Assembly: GCF_018122735.1 (NCBI RefSeq) | Contig: NZ_JAGRRD010000001.1 | Coordinates: 2,063,262 to 2,127,261, forward strand | Direction: 5' to 3' | DNA: 64,000 nucleotides | Source: Azoarcus sp. L1K30 | GTDB taxonomy: Bacteria; Pseudomonadota; Gammaproteobacteria; Burkholderiales; Rhodocyclaceae | Shown here: piece by piece, positions 1 to 8,641 of the stretch | How the letters are laid out: each line of letters begins with the position of its first letter | Position numbering within the stretch: position 1 is the first letter of the stretch | Position numbers and translations under genes: made by a program | Notes under the pieces: model-generated | Seen by the model: only the letters and a program-made list of their open reading frames with translations | Databases searched by the model: none | What the model was told of the DNA's origin: nothing

Positions 1-435
1 GCTTTCTTCGGTGCTGCCAGTCCGGCCACGCCCGCCCCGGCAGCACCGAAGAAAGCGATCACGCTGTCGTCCAAGGCGCTGTTCGGCTTCAACAAATCGA
101 CGCTGATCGCCGAGGGCCGGCAGGCGATCGACAACGAAGTCCTTGCCAAGCTGTCGGGATTCGGCCCGATCGCAATGGTCACCGTCTCCGGCCATACCGA
201 TCGTCTCGGATCGCACGCCTACAATCAGAAATTGTCCGAACGCCGGGCCGAAGTGGTAAAGAACTACCTCGTCAGCAAGGGCGTGAACGCCAACGTGATC
301 GAAACCATCGGATACGGCAAGACCCTGCCCGTGGCGGGCATCTCCTGCCCCGATTCGCTCGGTCGCACGAAACTCATCGCCTGCCTCGAGCCACATCGCC
401 GGGTCGTCGTCGAGATAAAGGGCGGCACGATGTAA
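1..435 (+). CDS. OmpA-family outer-membrane protein, 3' part only
   Basis: This is the C-terminal part of an OmpA/Pal-type peptidoglycan-binding protein; the 5' end lies before the window and the reading frame is open from base 1. An Ala/Pro linker is followed by an OmpA_C domain with the hallmark SGHTDRLGS and the downstream NQKLSERRA stretch that contacts diaminopimelate of peptidoglycan. Two cysteines near the end match those in the second OmpA gene at 1914-2630, so the two are paralogues. A strong terminator follows at 456-479. The N-terminal half, which would show a signal peptide or barrel, is not visible. Confidence 0.85.
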   Translation, partial: AFFGAASPATPAPAAPKKAITLSSKALFGFNKSTLIAEGRQAIDNEVLAKLSGFGPIAMVTVSGHTDRLGSHAYNQKLSERRAEVVKNYLVSKGVNANVIETIGYGKTLPVAGISCPDSLGRTKLIACLEPHRRVVVEIKGGTM

Positions 436-455
436 ACCCGCATGGCACTATGCCG

Positions 456-479
456 AACCCCGCCTGGTGCGGGGTTTTT
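456..479 (+). terminator. Rho-independent terminator of the first OmpA gene
   Basis: An 8-bp stem (AACCCCGC paired with GCGGGGTT) with a 5-nt loop is followed by five T. It starts about 20 nt after the OmpA stop codon and ends just before the ribosome-binding site of the deaminase gene. Confidence 0.85.
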
Positions 480-496
480 CCTCCCGGAGCCGTAGC

Positions 497-1816
497 GTGA
501 CCGAAGCTGTCGATCAACTCATCCATTCGCGCTGGCTGATACCCGTCTCACCGGCAAACACCGCACTGGAACATCACAGCGTGGCGATCCGCGCGGGACA
601 CATCGTGGACGTCCTGCCGCAAGCCGATGCGCGCGCCCGGTATCGCGCAACGGAGATCACCGAACTTCCTGACCATATCCTGCTGCCCGGTCTGGTCAAC
701 CTTCACGCTCACGCCGCGATGAGCCTGATGCGGGGAATGGGCGACGACCTCCCGCTGATGCGCTGGCTGCAGGAGACGATCTGGCCGGTGGAGGGCAGGC
801 ATGCGTCGAAGAGCTTCGTTCACGACGGAACCCTGCTGGCCGCACGCGAGATGCTGCGCGGCGGCATTACCACCTGCAATGACATGTACTTCTACCCTGA
901 AGCGGCGGCAGAAGCGTTCACCCGGGCTGGCATGCGGGCCGTCGTCGGCATTATCCTGATCGACTTCCCGACCCCCTATGCCAGCGACGCCGACGACTAC
1001 CTGCGCAAGGGCCTGAACATGCGCGATCAGTGGCGCGCGGAACCCCTTCTCGGCTTCTCCATTGCGCCACATGCGCCTTACACTGTGTCTGACGGCGGCC
1101 TCGAACGCGCAGCGACGCTGGCGGCCGAGCTGGATATCCCACTTCATATCCACGTTCACGAGACCGCGACGGAGATTTCCGACAGCCTTTCGGCGCACGG
1201 CGTGCGCCCGCTTGCCCGCCTTGAACGACTCGGTCTGCTCGGCCCGGGCCTGATCGCCGTGCATGCAGTGCATCTCGATGACACCGATCGTGCCATGCTG
1301 TCGCACAACGCTTGCAGCGTTGCACACTGCCCGACTTCGAACATGAAACTGGGGAGCGGAATCGCCCCGATCGCGGACCTTGTGAAACGCAACATCAACG
1401 TCGGCCTTGGCACGGACGGTGCGGCCAGCAACAATCGTCTCGATCTCTTGCAGGAAATGCGCCATGCCGCCCTGCTGGCCAAGGTTGCGAGTCTCGACGC
1501 AAGCGCCCTGCCCGCACACGCCGTATTGCACATGGCGACACTCGGTGGCGCCCATGCGCTCGGCATGGCCGACAAGATTGGCTCCATTGCGACCGGAAAA
1601 CTTGCAGACCTTTGCGCAGTCTCGATCGCCGATCCGGTCACCCAGCCTTGTTTCGACCCCATTTCGCACCTTGTTTACGTCTGTGGCCGCGAACACGTCT
1701 CGCATGTCTGGGTGGGCGGCGTACCACGTGTACAGAACGGCCAAGTGCTGTTGCAGATAAGCGACAAAGAATTGCTCGGCATCACGTCGCTATGGCAAAC
1801 TAAACTTGTTAATTGA
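497..1816 (+). CDS. mtaD: Amidohydrolase, MTA/SAH deaminase-type (TRZ/ATZ family)
   Basis: Predicted cytosolic metal-dependent deaminase of 439 residues acting on 5'-methylthioadenosine or S-adenosylhomocysteine, which would feed methylthioadenosine salvage. Metal-ligand motifs of the superfamily are present in order: NLHAHAAMS near the N-terminus, HIHVHET in the middle, VHAVHLDD, and the C-terminal GTDGAASNN aspartate motif. Length is normal for the family. I place the start at GTG 497, which has CGGAG 8 nt upstream; a GTG at 467 would lie inside the terminator stem of the previous gene. In many betaproteobacteria this gene sits directly before ubiG, and here only an OmpA gene intervenes. 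Exact substrate cannot be settled from sequence; other members deaminate guanine or triazines. Confidence 0.85.
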   Translation: MTEAVDQLIHSRWLIPVSPANTALEHHSVAIRAGHIVDVLPQADARARYRATEITELPDHILLPGLVNLHAHAAMSLMRGMGDDLPLMRWLQETIWPVEGRHASKSFVHDGTLLAAREMLRGGITTCNDMYFYPEAAAEAFTRAGMRAVVGIILIDFPTPYASDADDYLRKGLNMRDQWRAEPLLGFSIAPHAPYTVSDGGLERAATLAAELDIPLHIHVHETATEISDSLSAHGVRPLARLERLGLLGPGLIAVHAVHLDDTDRAMLSHNACSVAHCPTSNMKLGSGIAPIADLVKRNINVGLGTDGAASNNRLDLLQEMRHAALLAKVASLDASALPAHAVLHMATLGGAHALGMADKIGSIATGKLADLCAVSIADPVTQPCFDPISHLVYVCGREHVSHVWVGGVPRVQNGQVLLQISDKELLGITSLWQTKLVN

Positions 1817-1913
1817 AAAAAATAACGTGAAATCGAGTGCAAGACGGTATCGTGGCCGCTCGCACTCGTTTGCTGCGGCGCCACCAGTCACCTGCCCTTC
1901 ACAAGAGGAAACC

Positions 1914-2630
1914 ATGAACAAACAATCCAAGATCCAAATGCTCATGCTGGCCGCGATCGCTTCGATCGGTCTGTCTGCACCCACCGCTTTTGCCCAATCG
2001 ACCGACGTCGTCGTGGACGGCAAGGGTGTCGTTCCCTACGTCATCGACAGCCGCAATGTCGTCGCCCGCAGTGGTACCGGCCTGTGCTGGCGCACCGGCT
2101 TCTGGAGCCCTGCTGCGGCCGCGTCCGCCATGGCAGGCGAATTCCCCGCAGGTTGCGCATGTGACAGCGACATCGTGCCGAAGGACAAGTGCGAGAAGAT
2201 GGCTGCTGCTGCCCCGATGGCCAAGCCTGCCGCACCGGCACCGAAGCCGACGGCCGACAAGGTCAAGCTGTCTGCCGACACCCTGTTCGACTTCGACAAG
2301 GCCGTTCTGAAGAGCGCCGGCATGGCCAAGCTCGATGAGCTGGCCGCCAAGTCCAAGGGCGTGAAGCTCGAGGTCATCCTGGCCGTCGGTCACACCGACC
2401 GTCTCGGCTCGGACAGCTACAACCAGAAGCTGTCCGAGCGCCGTGCTGCCGCAGTGAAGACCTACCTCGTATCCAAGGGCATTGAAGCCAACCGCGTCTA
2501 CACCGAAGGCAAGGGCGAGAAGCAGCCGGTCACCGGTGACAAGTGCAACACGGTCAAGAACCGCAAGGCGCTGATCGAGTGCCTGCAACCCGACCGTCGC
2601 GTTGAAGTCGAAGTCATCGGCTCCAAATAA
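1914..2630 (+). CDS. ompA: OmpA-family outer-membrane protein
   Basis: Peptidoglycan-anchored outer-membrane protein of 238 residues. A clear signal peptide (MNKQSKIQ..., cleaved after AFAQ) is followed by a short variable region with four cysteines, an Ala/Pro hinge, and an OmpA_C domain with LFDFDK and GHTDRLGSDSYNQ. It lacks a full eight-strand barrel, so it resembles short Rhodocyclales OmpA proteins rather than E. coli OmpA. The start at 1914 follows AAGAGGAAACC. It has its own terminator at 2647-2676 and is a paralogue of the truncated gene at the window edge. Low-GC sequence before it (AAAAAAATAACG) may hold its promoter. Confidence 0.9.
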   Translation: MNKQSKIQMLMLAAIASIGLSAPTAFAQSTDVVVDGKGVVPYVIDSRNVVARSGTGLCWRTGFWSPAAAASAMAGEFPAGCACDSDIVPKDKCEKMAAAAPMAKPAAPAPKPTADKVKLSADTLFDFDKAVLKSAGMAKLDELAAKSKGVKLEVILAVGHTDRLGSDSYNQKLSERRAAAVKTYLVSKGIEANRVYTEGKGEKQPVTGDKCNTVKNRKALIECLQPDRRVEVEVIGSK

Positions 2631-2646
2631 TACGGCGTTGTTGTCG

Positions 2647-2676
2647 AAAAGGCCCTGCCTAGGCGGGGCCTTTTTC
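2647..2676 (+). terminator. Rho-independent terminator of ompA
   Basis: A GC-rich stem (AAAAGGCCC...GGGCCTTTTT) is followed by T5CATTTT, 16 nt after the ompA stop codon. Confidence 0.85.
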
Positions 2677-2745
2677 ATTTTGCGCCTCTAGAACACCTCG
2701 AGAGACGCGCTGTCACAATCCCCGTCCGCCACCACGCTTCAGACC

Positions 2746-3456
2746 ATGACCATGACAACGTTAAATGCCGATCCAGCGGAACTGCAGAAGTTCAGTGACC
2801 TCGCGCACCGCTGGTGGGATCCGTCGTCTGAATTCAAACCATTGCACGAAATCAATCCGCTGCGCCTCGACTGGATAGACAGCATCGCCGGACTGGCGGG
2901 CAAGAAGGTCCTCGATGTCGGTTGTGGCGGCGGAATTCTGTCGGAGGGCATGGCCTCGCGGGGTGCGGACGTGACCGGAGTGGACCTGTCTGAAAAGGCA
3001 CTCGGTGTCGCCCGACTCCACCTGTTCGAGAGCGGCCAGCGGGTGGACTACAGGCTCGTCAGCGCCGAAGCCTTCGCGGAAGAGAATCCTCAGACGTTCG
3101 ACGTCGTCACCTGCATGGAAATGCTCGAGCACGTCCCCGATCCGGCGAGCACGATCGCGGCCTGCGCAAAGTTGGTCAAACCGGGCGGCCATGTATTCTT
3201 CTCAACCCTGAATCGCAACCTGAAGGCATACACCTTTGCGATCATCGGTGCCGAATACGTGCTGAAGCTGTTGCCACGTGGCACGCATGAGTATGCCAAG
3301 TTCATCAAGCCATCGGAACTCAGTCGCTACTGCCGGCATGCCGGTCTCAACCCGCAGGCCCTGATCGGAATGACTTACAACCCGTTGACCAAAGTCTATT
3401 CGCTCGGCCGCGATACCGATGTGAACTACCTGCTTCACACACGCCGCGAGCGTTGA
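2746..3456 (+). CDS. ubiG: Ubiquinone biosynthesis O-methyltransferase
   Basis: UbiG performs both O-methylations in ubiquinone synthesis using S-adenosylmethionine, acting at the membrane. The 236-residue product has the typical N-terminus ([15 protein letters not shown]), SAM motif I ([13 protein letters not shown], about residues 57-69), and the family segment [11 protein letters not shown]. Length matches the family. The start is either ATG 2746 or ATG 2752, two codons later; no strong Shine-Dalgarno decides. Many betaproteobacteria have a phosphoglycolate phosphatase gene directly after ubiG; here tmRNA follows instead. Confidence 0.95.
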   Translation: MTMTTLNADPAELQKFSDLAHRWWDPSSEFKPLHEINPLRLDWIDSIAGLAGKKVLDVGCGGGILSEGMASRGADVTGVDLSEKALGVARLHLFESGQRVDYRLVSAEAFAEENPQTFDVVTCMEMLEHVPDPASTIAACAKLVKPGGHVFFSTLNRNLKAYTFAIIGAEYVLKLLPRGTHEYAKFIKPSELSRYCRHAGLNPQALIGMTYNPLTKVYSLGRDTDVNYLLHTRRER

Positions 3457-3541
3457 CCTGCAAGGGCAATTGAGCGCGTGCTACACTGACACTTGAAATT
3501 CGACCAAGACACCCCATCTTGGTCATGCTTCACCGATTTCT

Positions 3542-3918
3542 GGGGCCGACCTGGCTTCGACGTGGGTCGCGAAGCAGTGCAGTGCATACCGAGGACCAGT
3601 GACCTCGTAAATCCATCTGGAAAACCATAAACGCCAACGACGAGCGTTTCGCTCTAGCCGCTTAATCCCGGTTAGCGCTGCACCGACAGGTCTCTGGGTC
3701 GGGTGGTAAGGCGAAAGCCGAGCCGCTGCAGTGTCATTTACAGAGAATCGCGAGTTGCGCCGGGTTACTTGGTTCAACAGCTAAAGGTAAGGTGACTCGC
3801 CTCTGACCGGCCTGCCGACCGGCTAAGTCAGGGGTTAAATCCAAATAGGGCGGACAAGTATGTAGATCTGTCTGTAGAGGACTTGCGGACGGGGGTTCGA
3901 TTCCCCCCGGCTCCACCA
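3542..3918 (+). ncRNA. ssrA: Transfer-messenger RNA (tmRNA)
   Basis: One-piece tmRNA of 377 nt that rescues stalled ribosomes and tags their products. The 5' GGGGCCG pairs with the 3' CGGCTCC next to the encoded ACCA end, giving the tRNA-like acceptor stem; the T-arm GGTTCGATTCC is intact. The tag frame runs 3633-3665, starts with resume codon GCC and encodes ANDERFALAA followed by TAA, the usual betaproteobacterial tag. A perfect terminator follows immediately. Reading frames called on the opposite strand here are artefacts. Confidence 0.97.
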
Positions 3919-3925
3919 GCATTGG

Positions 3926-3955
3926 AACCCCAACCGTTTTCGGTTGGGGTTTTTT
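3926..3955 (+). terminator. Rho-independent terminator of tmRNA
   Basis: A perfect 11-bp stem (AACCCCAACCG with CGGTTGGGGTT), TTTT loop, and six T in a row, starting 8 nt after the tmRNA CCA end. Confidence 0.93.
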
Positions 3956-4310
3956 CTTGCCTTATCGCACCAGCTTCCAACGGCCATCGAGGAAACCCTA
4001 GCGAATCTGCCGACGTCGCAGTCTTCTCCCGGCCCGCTGTCTTGCGCATTCCTCTTGAGTCGCCCCCTCGGAGCGAGCCTGTCTTTCGCCATGACCACAA
4101 GCCACCGTCTGCGCAACGCCCGGCGCACACCGCCTTTTGCATGCAGGTATCGACACGCCATCAAACCAAGGCCCGGCCTCGACTGGGAGGAAATGGCGCC
4201 ATCCATTGCCCAAACGAGCCACACCGCGGGAATCGCGCACATCATTGGACGACGAGATGGAATCCCCAGTTAAACGTCATTCAGAATCGGAAATGCCCGT
4301 CCCGGTTAGG
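3956..4310. other. Gene-free stretch after tmRNA
   Basis: About 355 nt between the tmRNA terminator and the TRAP promoter in which I recognise no gene, RNA or mobile-element signature. Frames open here on either strand have no recognisable domain and no good ribosome-binding site. No second copy of the tmRNA 3' end is visible, so an integrated element at ssrA is not supported. It could be decayed coding sequence. Confidence 0.5.
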
Positions 4311-4330
4311 GTTTTCCGCGGTTTTCCGCG
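4311..4330 (+). repeat. Tandem 10-nt direct repeat
   Basis: GTTTTCCGCG occurs twice back to back, just upstream of the TRAP operon -10 element. It overlaps the position expected for the -35 region and might be a regulator half-site pair, but a chance slippage duplication is equally possible. Confidence 0.5.
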
Positions 4331-4349
4331 GCCGCGCAATCCCTATAAT
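4322..4349 (+). promoter_or_regulatory. Probable sigma-70 promoter of the TRAP operon
   Basis: A perfect TATAAT lies at 4344-4349, about 45 nt before the dctP start. With 16-17 nt spacing the -35 position is occupied by TTTTCC, a poor match, so activator dependence is plausible. The leader ends with the strong ribosome-binding site GAGGAGAGG. Confidence 0.55.
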
Positions 4350-4393
4350 CGGCCCCCAGCAGTCCGATAAAAGTCTGATAACGAGGAGAGGTC

Positions 4394-5476
4394 GTGGAAC
4401 GTCGCAAATTTCTCAAAGGTGCAGGTCTCGCAGGAGTGCTTGCCGCCGGCACGGCGCCAGCCATCGTCAATGCCCAGCAGCAGGTCCGCTGGCGGCTCGC
4501 GTCCAGCTTCCCCAAATCACTCGATACGATTTTCGGAGCAGCTGAGGTCTTCTCGAAGAACGTGTCTGATGCCACGGGCGGGAAGTTTCAGATTTCGGTG
4601 CATGCCGCAGGCGAACTGGTACCCGCGTTCGGAGTGGTCGATGCGATCCAGCAAGGTGCCATTGATGCTGCACACACCGCACCGTATTATTTCTTCGGCA
4701 AGAACGAAGCCTTTGCATTCGACTGTGCCATCCCCTTCGGCATGAACTCGCGTCAACAGACAGCGTGGATGTACGAAGGCAATGGCCTCAAGCTGATGCG
4801 CGAATTCTATTCCCAGTTCAATATCATCAACCTCCCGCTCGGCAACACCGGCGCGCAGATGGGTGGTTGGTATCGCAAGCCGATCAAGTCCCCCGCCGAC
4901 ATCAACGGCCTCAAGATGCGCATCGGCGGTTTCGGTGGTCGCGTACTGGGCAAGATGGGCGGTGTGCCGCAAAACATTCCCGGTGGCGAGATCTATCAGT
5001 CCCTCGAAAAGGGCACGATCGACGCTACGGAATGGGTCGGCCCCTACGACGATCTCAAGCTTGGTTTCCACAAGGTCGCCCCCTACTACTACTACCCGGG
5101 CTGGTGGGAAGGTGGCGCCCAGCTTTCGCTCTACATCAACGACAAGCAGTGGAACTCCCTGTCGAACGAATACAAGGCCATCGTTCGACAGGCCGCCTCG
5201 GATGCGCACGTCGTCATGCAGGCTCGCTATGATGCGCGCAACCCGAACGCACTGAAGCAACTGATTGCCGAAGGTGCGAAACTCGACCGCTTCCCGAAGT
5301 CGGTGATGGATGCCGCGTTCAAGGCTCGAAATGACGTCTATGCGGAATTGAACGATACCAATCCCGACTGGAAGAAGATCTACGGCGACTACGCCCAGTT
5401 CCTCTCCAATTCCTACCAATGGGCACCGATCGCAGAGGGCAGCTACGATCAGTACATGTCGGCACAGAAGTTGTAA
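4394..5476 (+). CDS. TRAP transporter substrate-binding protein (DctP/TakP-like)
   Basis: Periplasmic binding protein of a tripartite ATP-independent transporter, 360 residues. The N-terminus ERRKFLKGAG followed by a hydrophobic stretch and AIVNAQ is a twin-arginine signal peptide. The mature sequence has the opening LASSFPKSLDTIFGAAE and the ligand-pocket segment QMGGWYRKPI typical of the alpha-keto-acid (TakP) subgroup; a 2-oxo or organic acid ligand is therefore likely but not proven. It starts with GTG after GAGGAGAGG. It is first in an operon with the permease genes, separated from them by 149 nt that contain a long hairpin. Confidence 0.88.
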   Translation: MERRKFLKGAGLAGVLAAGTAPAIVNAQQQVRWRLASSFPKSLDTIFGAAEVFSKNVSDATGGKFQISVHAAGELVPAFGVVDAIQQGAIDAAHTAPYYFFGKNEAFAFDCAIPFGMNSRQQTAWMYEGNGLKLMREFYSQFNIINLPLGNTGAQMGGWYRKPIKSPADINGLKMRIGGFGGRVLGKMGGVPQNIPGGEIYQSLEKGTIDATEWVGPYDDLKLGFHKVAPYYYYPGWWEGGAQLSLYINDKQWNSLSNEYKAIVRQAASDAHVVMQARYDARNPNALKQLIAEGAKLDRFPKSVMDAAFKARNDVYAELNDTNPDWKKIYGDYAQFLSNSYQWAPIAEGSYDQYMSAQKL

Positions 5477-5481
5477 GCGCG

Positions 5482-5523
5482 AGGACTGCGCGCAATCGGC
5501 CCCAACCGGTTGCGCGCAGTCCT
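5482..5523 (+). promoter_or_regulatory. Intercistronic hairpin between TRAP binding-protein and permease genes
   Basis: Bases 5482-5499 pair with 5506-5523 (18 bp with one G-T wobble) around a 6-nt loop, beginning 5 nt after the dctP stop codon. There is no T-tract, so it is unlikely to be a full terminator. Such a hairpin would protect the binding-protein mRNA from 3' decay or cause partial termination, giving more binding protein than permease. Confidence 0.75.
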
Positions 5524-5625
5524 GGTGGCAAGCCCGTCTCCCATTCGCACACCTTGCCATTTCCTGGGCAGCGCACAGGACAATTCCGGCTCATTCAGCA
5601 ATCTTGGGGCACCGCCGACGCACTC

Positions 5626-6204
5626 ATGGATATCCTCCTCAAACTATCGAACCTCATCGACGGGTTTACACGCCTGATCGGAAAATCCATCATCTGGCTG
5701 GTTCTGGCTGCCGCCATCATCAGCGCGCTCAACGCCATTGCCCGCAAGGCGTTCAACGTTGGCTCGAACGCGTTTCTCGAAATTCAGTGGTACCTGTTCG
5801 CTGCGGTCTTTCTCTTTGGCGCAGGCTTTACCTTCCTGCAAAACGCCCACGTCCGCATTGATGCCGTCGCCAACAGTTTTTCCAAGCGAACCCGCATCCT
5901 GATCGACATTGGCGGAATTCTGATTTTTCTGCTGCCGATGTGTTACTTCATGATTGACTTCTCGTGGCCCATCGTTGCCGCAGCCTACGAATCGGGTGAG
6001 ATGTCATCGAACTCGGGCGGCCTCATTCGCTGGCCGGTTTACAGCATGGTACCGATCGGATTCGGCCTCCTCGCCATTCAGGCGCTCTCCGAACTCATCA
6101 AGCGCATCGGATTTCTCGCCGGCAAGGCGCCCGATCCGACGCTCCACGGTGGCCACGGCGACTCCCCGAACGATCACGAACCCGACGCAGCAAAGGCCAA
6201 ATAA
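5626..6204 (+). CDS. TRAP transporter small permease (DctQ-type)
   Basis: Inner-membrane small subunit, 192 residues, with four predicted membrane segments (about residues 18-36, 50-67, 88-108 and 133-155). The motif EIQWYLFAAVFLFGAGFT is characteristic of DctQ proteins. The tail is hydrophilic and His/Asp-rich. The start is taken at ATG 5626, which gives the usual length; longer readings upstream would cross the intercistronic hairpin. Its stop overlaps the dctM start (TAATG), so the two permease subunits are translationally coupled. Confidence 0.88.
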   Translation: MDILLKLSNLIDGFTRLIGKSIIWLVLAAAIISALNAIARKAFNVGSNAFLEIQWYLFAAVFLFGAGFTFLQNAHVRIDAVANSFSKRTRILIDIGGILIFLLPMCYFMIDFSWPIVAAAYESGEMSSNSGGLIRWPVYSMVPIGFGLLAIQALSELIKRIGFLAGKAPDPTLHGGHGDSPNDHEPDAAKAK

Positions 6205-7886
6205 TGATCGAGTTCTTCGCATCGAATGCTGCCCCGATCATGTTCGGCGCAGTGATCTTCTTTCTTCTTTCAGGTTTTCCCGTTGCCTTCGCGCTCGCGG
6301 CCTGCGGACTGTTTTTCGGCTTCATCGGCATTGAAGCGGGGCTCCTGCCGTCATCCCTGTTTCAGGCACTGCCATTGCGCGTGTTCGGCATCATGCAGAA
6401 CGACACCCTGCTGGCCATTCCGTTCTTCACCCTGATGGGCTTGATTCTAGAGCGTAGCGGCATGGCCGAAGACCTGCTCGATACCGTAGGACAGGTTTTC
6501 GGGCCGGTTCGGGGCGGACTGGCACTGGCTGTCATTTTCGTCGGGGCACTACTCGCCGCCACGACGGGTGTGGTGGCCGCCTCCGTCATCTCGATGGGAC
6601 TCATTTCGCTTCCGATCATGCTGCGCTACGGCTATAGCCGCGAGATTGCGTGCGGTGCAATCACGGCGTCTGGCACTCTTGCCCAGGCCATCCCGCCTTC
6701 GCTCGTGCTCATCGTGATGGCCGACCAACTCGGTCGCAGCGTTGGTGACATGTACAAGGGCGCTTTCATTCCAGCCTTCATGCTGGTTGCGATGTACGCC
6801 CTGTTCATCATTGCGCTGGCCATTTTCAAACCACGAATGGTGCCGGCCTTGCCGCCCGAGGCGCTGACCCATCGCGAACCCGACGGCAGTTCGGGTTTGC
6901 GTTCGCTCGCAGTATTTGCCCTGCTCACCACGGCGATTTCGGTTGCCTTTGGCATGAGTTATGCGGACATCCTGACGGCAATGAAGGGAGCTGTTTCCAA
7001 GCCCGCGCTTGACGAAACCATTGTCATGGGTATGTCCTTTGGCACGATCTTCGCGCTGGGCGCAGCAAGTATCAGCCGCGCCCTCAAACTGGGGCTGCTG
7101 TCGCGTATTTGCCAGCGAGTCGTGTTCGTGCTGATTCCCCCTCTCGCGCTGATCTTCCTCGTGCTCGGAACGATCTTCCTCGGCGTAGCAACGCCGACCG
7201 AAGGAGGCGCGATGGGCGCGGTAGGCGCTCTTCTGCTTGCGGGCGTTCGCAAACGCCTCGATCTGAAAACGCTTACACAGGCGCTCGAGTCGACGACCCG
7301 CCTGTCGTGCTTCGTACTCTTCATCCTGATCGGCTCCACACTGTTCAGCTTCACCTTTACTGCGGTGGATGGTCAGCATTGGGTGGAACACCTGTTCGAC
7401 AAGCTGCCGGGCGGTCAGATCGGCTTCCTGATTTTCGTAAACATGGTCATTTTCGGCCTGGGCTTCTTCCTCGACTTCTTCGAAATCGCCTTTATTCTGC
7501 TCCCGCTACTGGCGCCGGTTGCCGACAAACTCGGCGTCGACCTGATCTGGTTCGGGGTGATGATCGCCATCAACATGCAGACCTCCTTCCTGACCCCGCC
7601 GTTTGGCTTCGCCCTGTTCTATCTGCGCAGTGTGGCCCCCGTCAGCGCCTTCCTCGACCGGGTCACCGGAAAGCGCATCGAACCGGTGAAGACGACGCAG
7701 ATCTATCGTGGCTCGATTCCGTTCGTGCTGATCCAGATTTTCGTCCTTGCGCTCGTCATCATCTTCCCGCAACTCGTGACCGGCAACCTGGACGCCGAGG
7801 TCAAGGTCGATCTGAATACCATCGAGATCGAAGCGCCGCCGTCCGACGGAGGTTGGGGTGCGCCCAAGGAGTCGGGCGGATGGTAA
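6204..7886 (+). CDS. TRAP transporter large permease (DctM-type)
   Basis: Large ion-coupled transport subunit, 560 residues with about a dozen membrane segments. Conserved DctM features include the PFFTLMGLILERSGMAEDLL region, the GALLAATTGVVAAS loop and the C-terminal FLTPPFGFALFYL motif. It is some 130 residues longer than the common DctM, with the extra in a central cytoplasmic/hydrophobic insert (about residues 215-290), as in the TakM-like subgroup. The stop overlaps the next gene by 7 nt, tying the histidine phosphatase to this operon. Confidence 0.9.
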   Translation: MIEFFASNAAPIMFGAVIFFLLSGFPVAFALAACGLFFGFIGIEAGLLPSSLFQALPLRVFGIMQNDTLLAIPFFTLMGLILERSGMAEDLLDTVGQVFGPVRGGLALAVIFVGALLAATTGVVAASVISMGLISLPIMLRYGYSREIACGAITASGTLAQAIPPSLVLIVMADQLGRSVGDMYKGAFIPAFMLVAMYALFIIALAIFKPRMVPALPPEALTHREPDGSSGLRSLAVFALLTTAISVAFGMSYADILTAMKGAVSKPALDETIVMGMSFGTIFALGAASISRALKLGLLSRICQRVVFVLIPPLALIFLVLGTIFLGVATPTEGGAMGAVGALLLAGVRKRLDLKTLTQALESTTRLSCFVLFILIGSTLFSFTFTAVDGQHWVEHLFDKLPGGQIGFLIFVNMVIFGLGFFLDFFEIAFILLPLLAPVADKLGVDLIWFGVMIAINMQTSFLTPPFGFALFYLRSVAPVSAFLDRVTGKRIEPVKTTQIYRGSIPFVLIQIFVLALVIIFPQLVTGNLDAEVKVDLNTIEIEAPPSDGGWGAPKESGGW

Positions 7887-8527
7887 GGACGGCCACTCGA
7901 CTGTGCGTCGTCCGCCACGGAGAAACCACCTGGAACGCCGAACGGCGGCTTCAGGGGCATCTCGACGTCGAACTCAATGAAAACGGCCTGGTGCAGGCCG
8001 AAGCAACGGGCCGCGCCCTCGCCGGACAACGGTTCTCAGCGGCCTACTGCAGTGACTTGCAGCGCGCGAGCATGACGGCATCGCGCATCGTGGCGGGCAC
8101 GGACGTCGTCGTAAGTACTCACCCGGGTTTGCGCGAACGCCACTATGGGCACTTTCAGGGACTGACCTATGCAGAGGCCAGCACCCGTCATCCGGAAGAG
8201 TACGCCCGCTTCCTTGATCGGGACACCGCATTCGCGTTTTCCGGCGGCGGCGAGAGCCTGATCGCCTTCGCCGCCAGGATTTCAGACACCCTGGCCGACA
8301 TCGTGCACCACCATGCGGGTGAGCAATTGCTCGTCGTGACGCACGGGGGCGTACTTGACGTCATTCATCGCTTGGCCACCGGCAAGGCGCTCGACAGTCC
8401 ACGGGACTTCACCATTCCCAATGCAGCCCTGAACTGGATCGCGCACGAGGACGGTCAGTGGCATCTGATCAGCTGGGGCGACGAGGGACACCTGGGCAGC
8501 TCGCTGGACGAACTCGCCAACGCTTGA
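7880..8527 (+). CDS. Histidine phosphatase family protein
   Basis: Cytosolic phosphatase of the phosphoglycerate-mutase superfamily, 215 residues. The catalytic motif VVRHGETTWN is near the N-terminus, the second arginine motif is in YCSDLQRA, and the second catalytic histidine is in VVTHGGVLD. It lacks the extra segments of true cofactor-dependent phosphoglycerate mutase, so it is more likely a CobC/GpmB-type phosphatase of unknown substrate. The ATG at 7880 lies inside the end of dctM, so it is co-translated with the transporter; a link to transporter substrate metabolism is possible but unproven. Confidence 0.85.
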   Translation: MVRTATRLCVVRHGETTWNAERRLQGHLDVELNENGLVQAEATGRALAGQRFSAAYCSDLQRASMTASRIVAGTDVVVSTHPGLRERHYGHFQGLTYAEASTRHPEEYARFLDRDTAFAFSGGGESLIAFAARISDTLADIVHHHAGEQLLVVTHGGVLDVIHRLATGKALDSPRDFTIPNAALNWIAHEDGQWHLISWGDEGHLGSSLDELANA

Positions 8528-8641
8528 AGTCGTCCCATCGCGAACCGCCCGGCAGCGGCCACCGAAGTCAAGCGTCTTGCCGTGCGCGCTCGCCGCGCGT
8601 GGTAATATCCGCTTTTAAAACAACCCTGCCGAGTCCGTTCC

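Noticed and set aside
548-1744. Long minus-strand frame opposite mtaD
   Set aside because: Shadow frame from GC-rich third codon positions; no domain and no ribosome-binding site. The same applies to the long antisense frames opposite ompA, pap, tkt, pgk, pyk, cbbL, cbbT and the GGDEF genes.
3734-4245. Minus-strand frames over tmRNA with peptides such as GAGGNRTPV and WWSRGESNPRPQ
   Set aside because: These are the familiar false proteins read antisense to the tmRNA 3' end; the RNA explains the sequence.
3542-4393. Possible genomic island integrated at the tmRNA 3' end
   Set aside because: No integrase and no second copy of the tmRNA 3' end are visible in the window.
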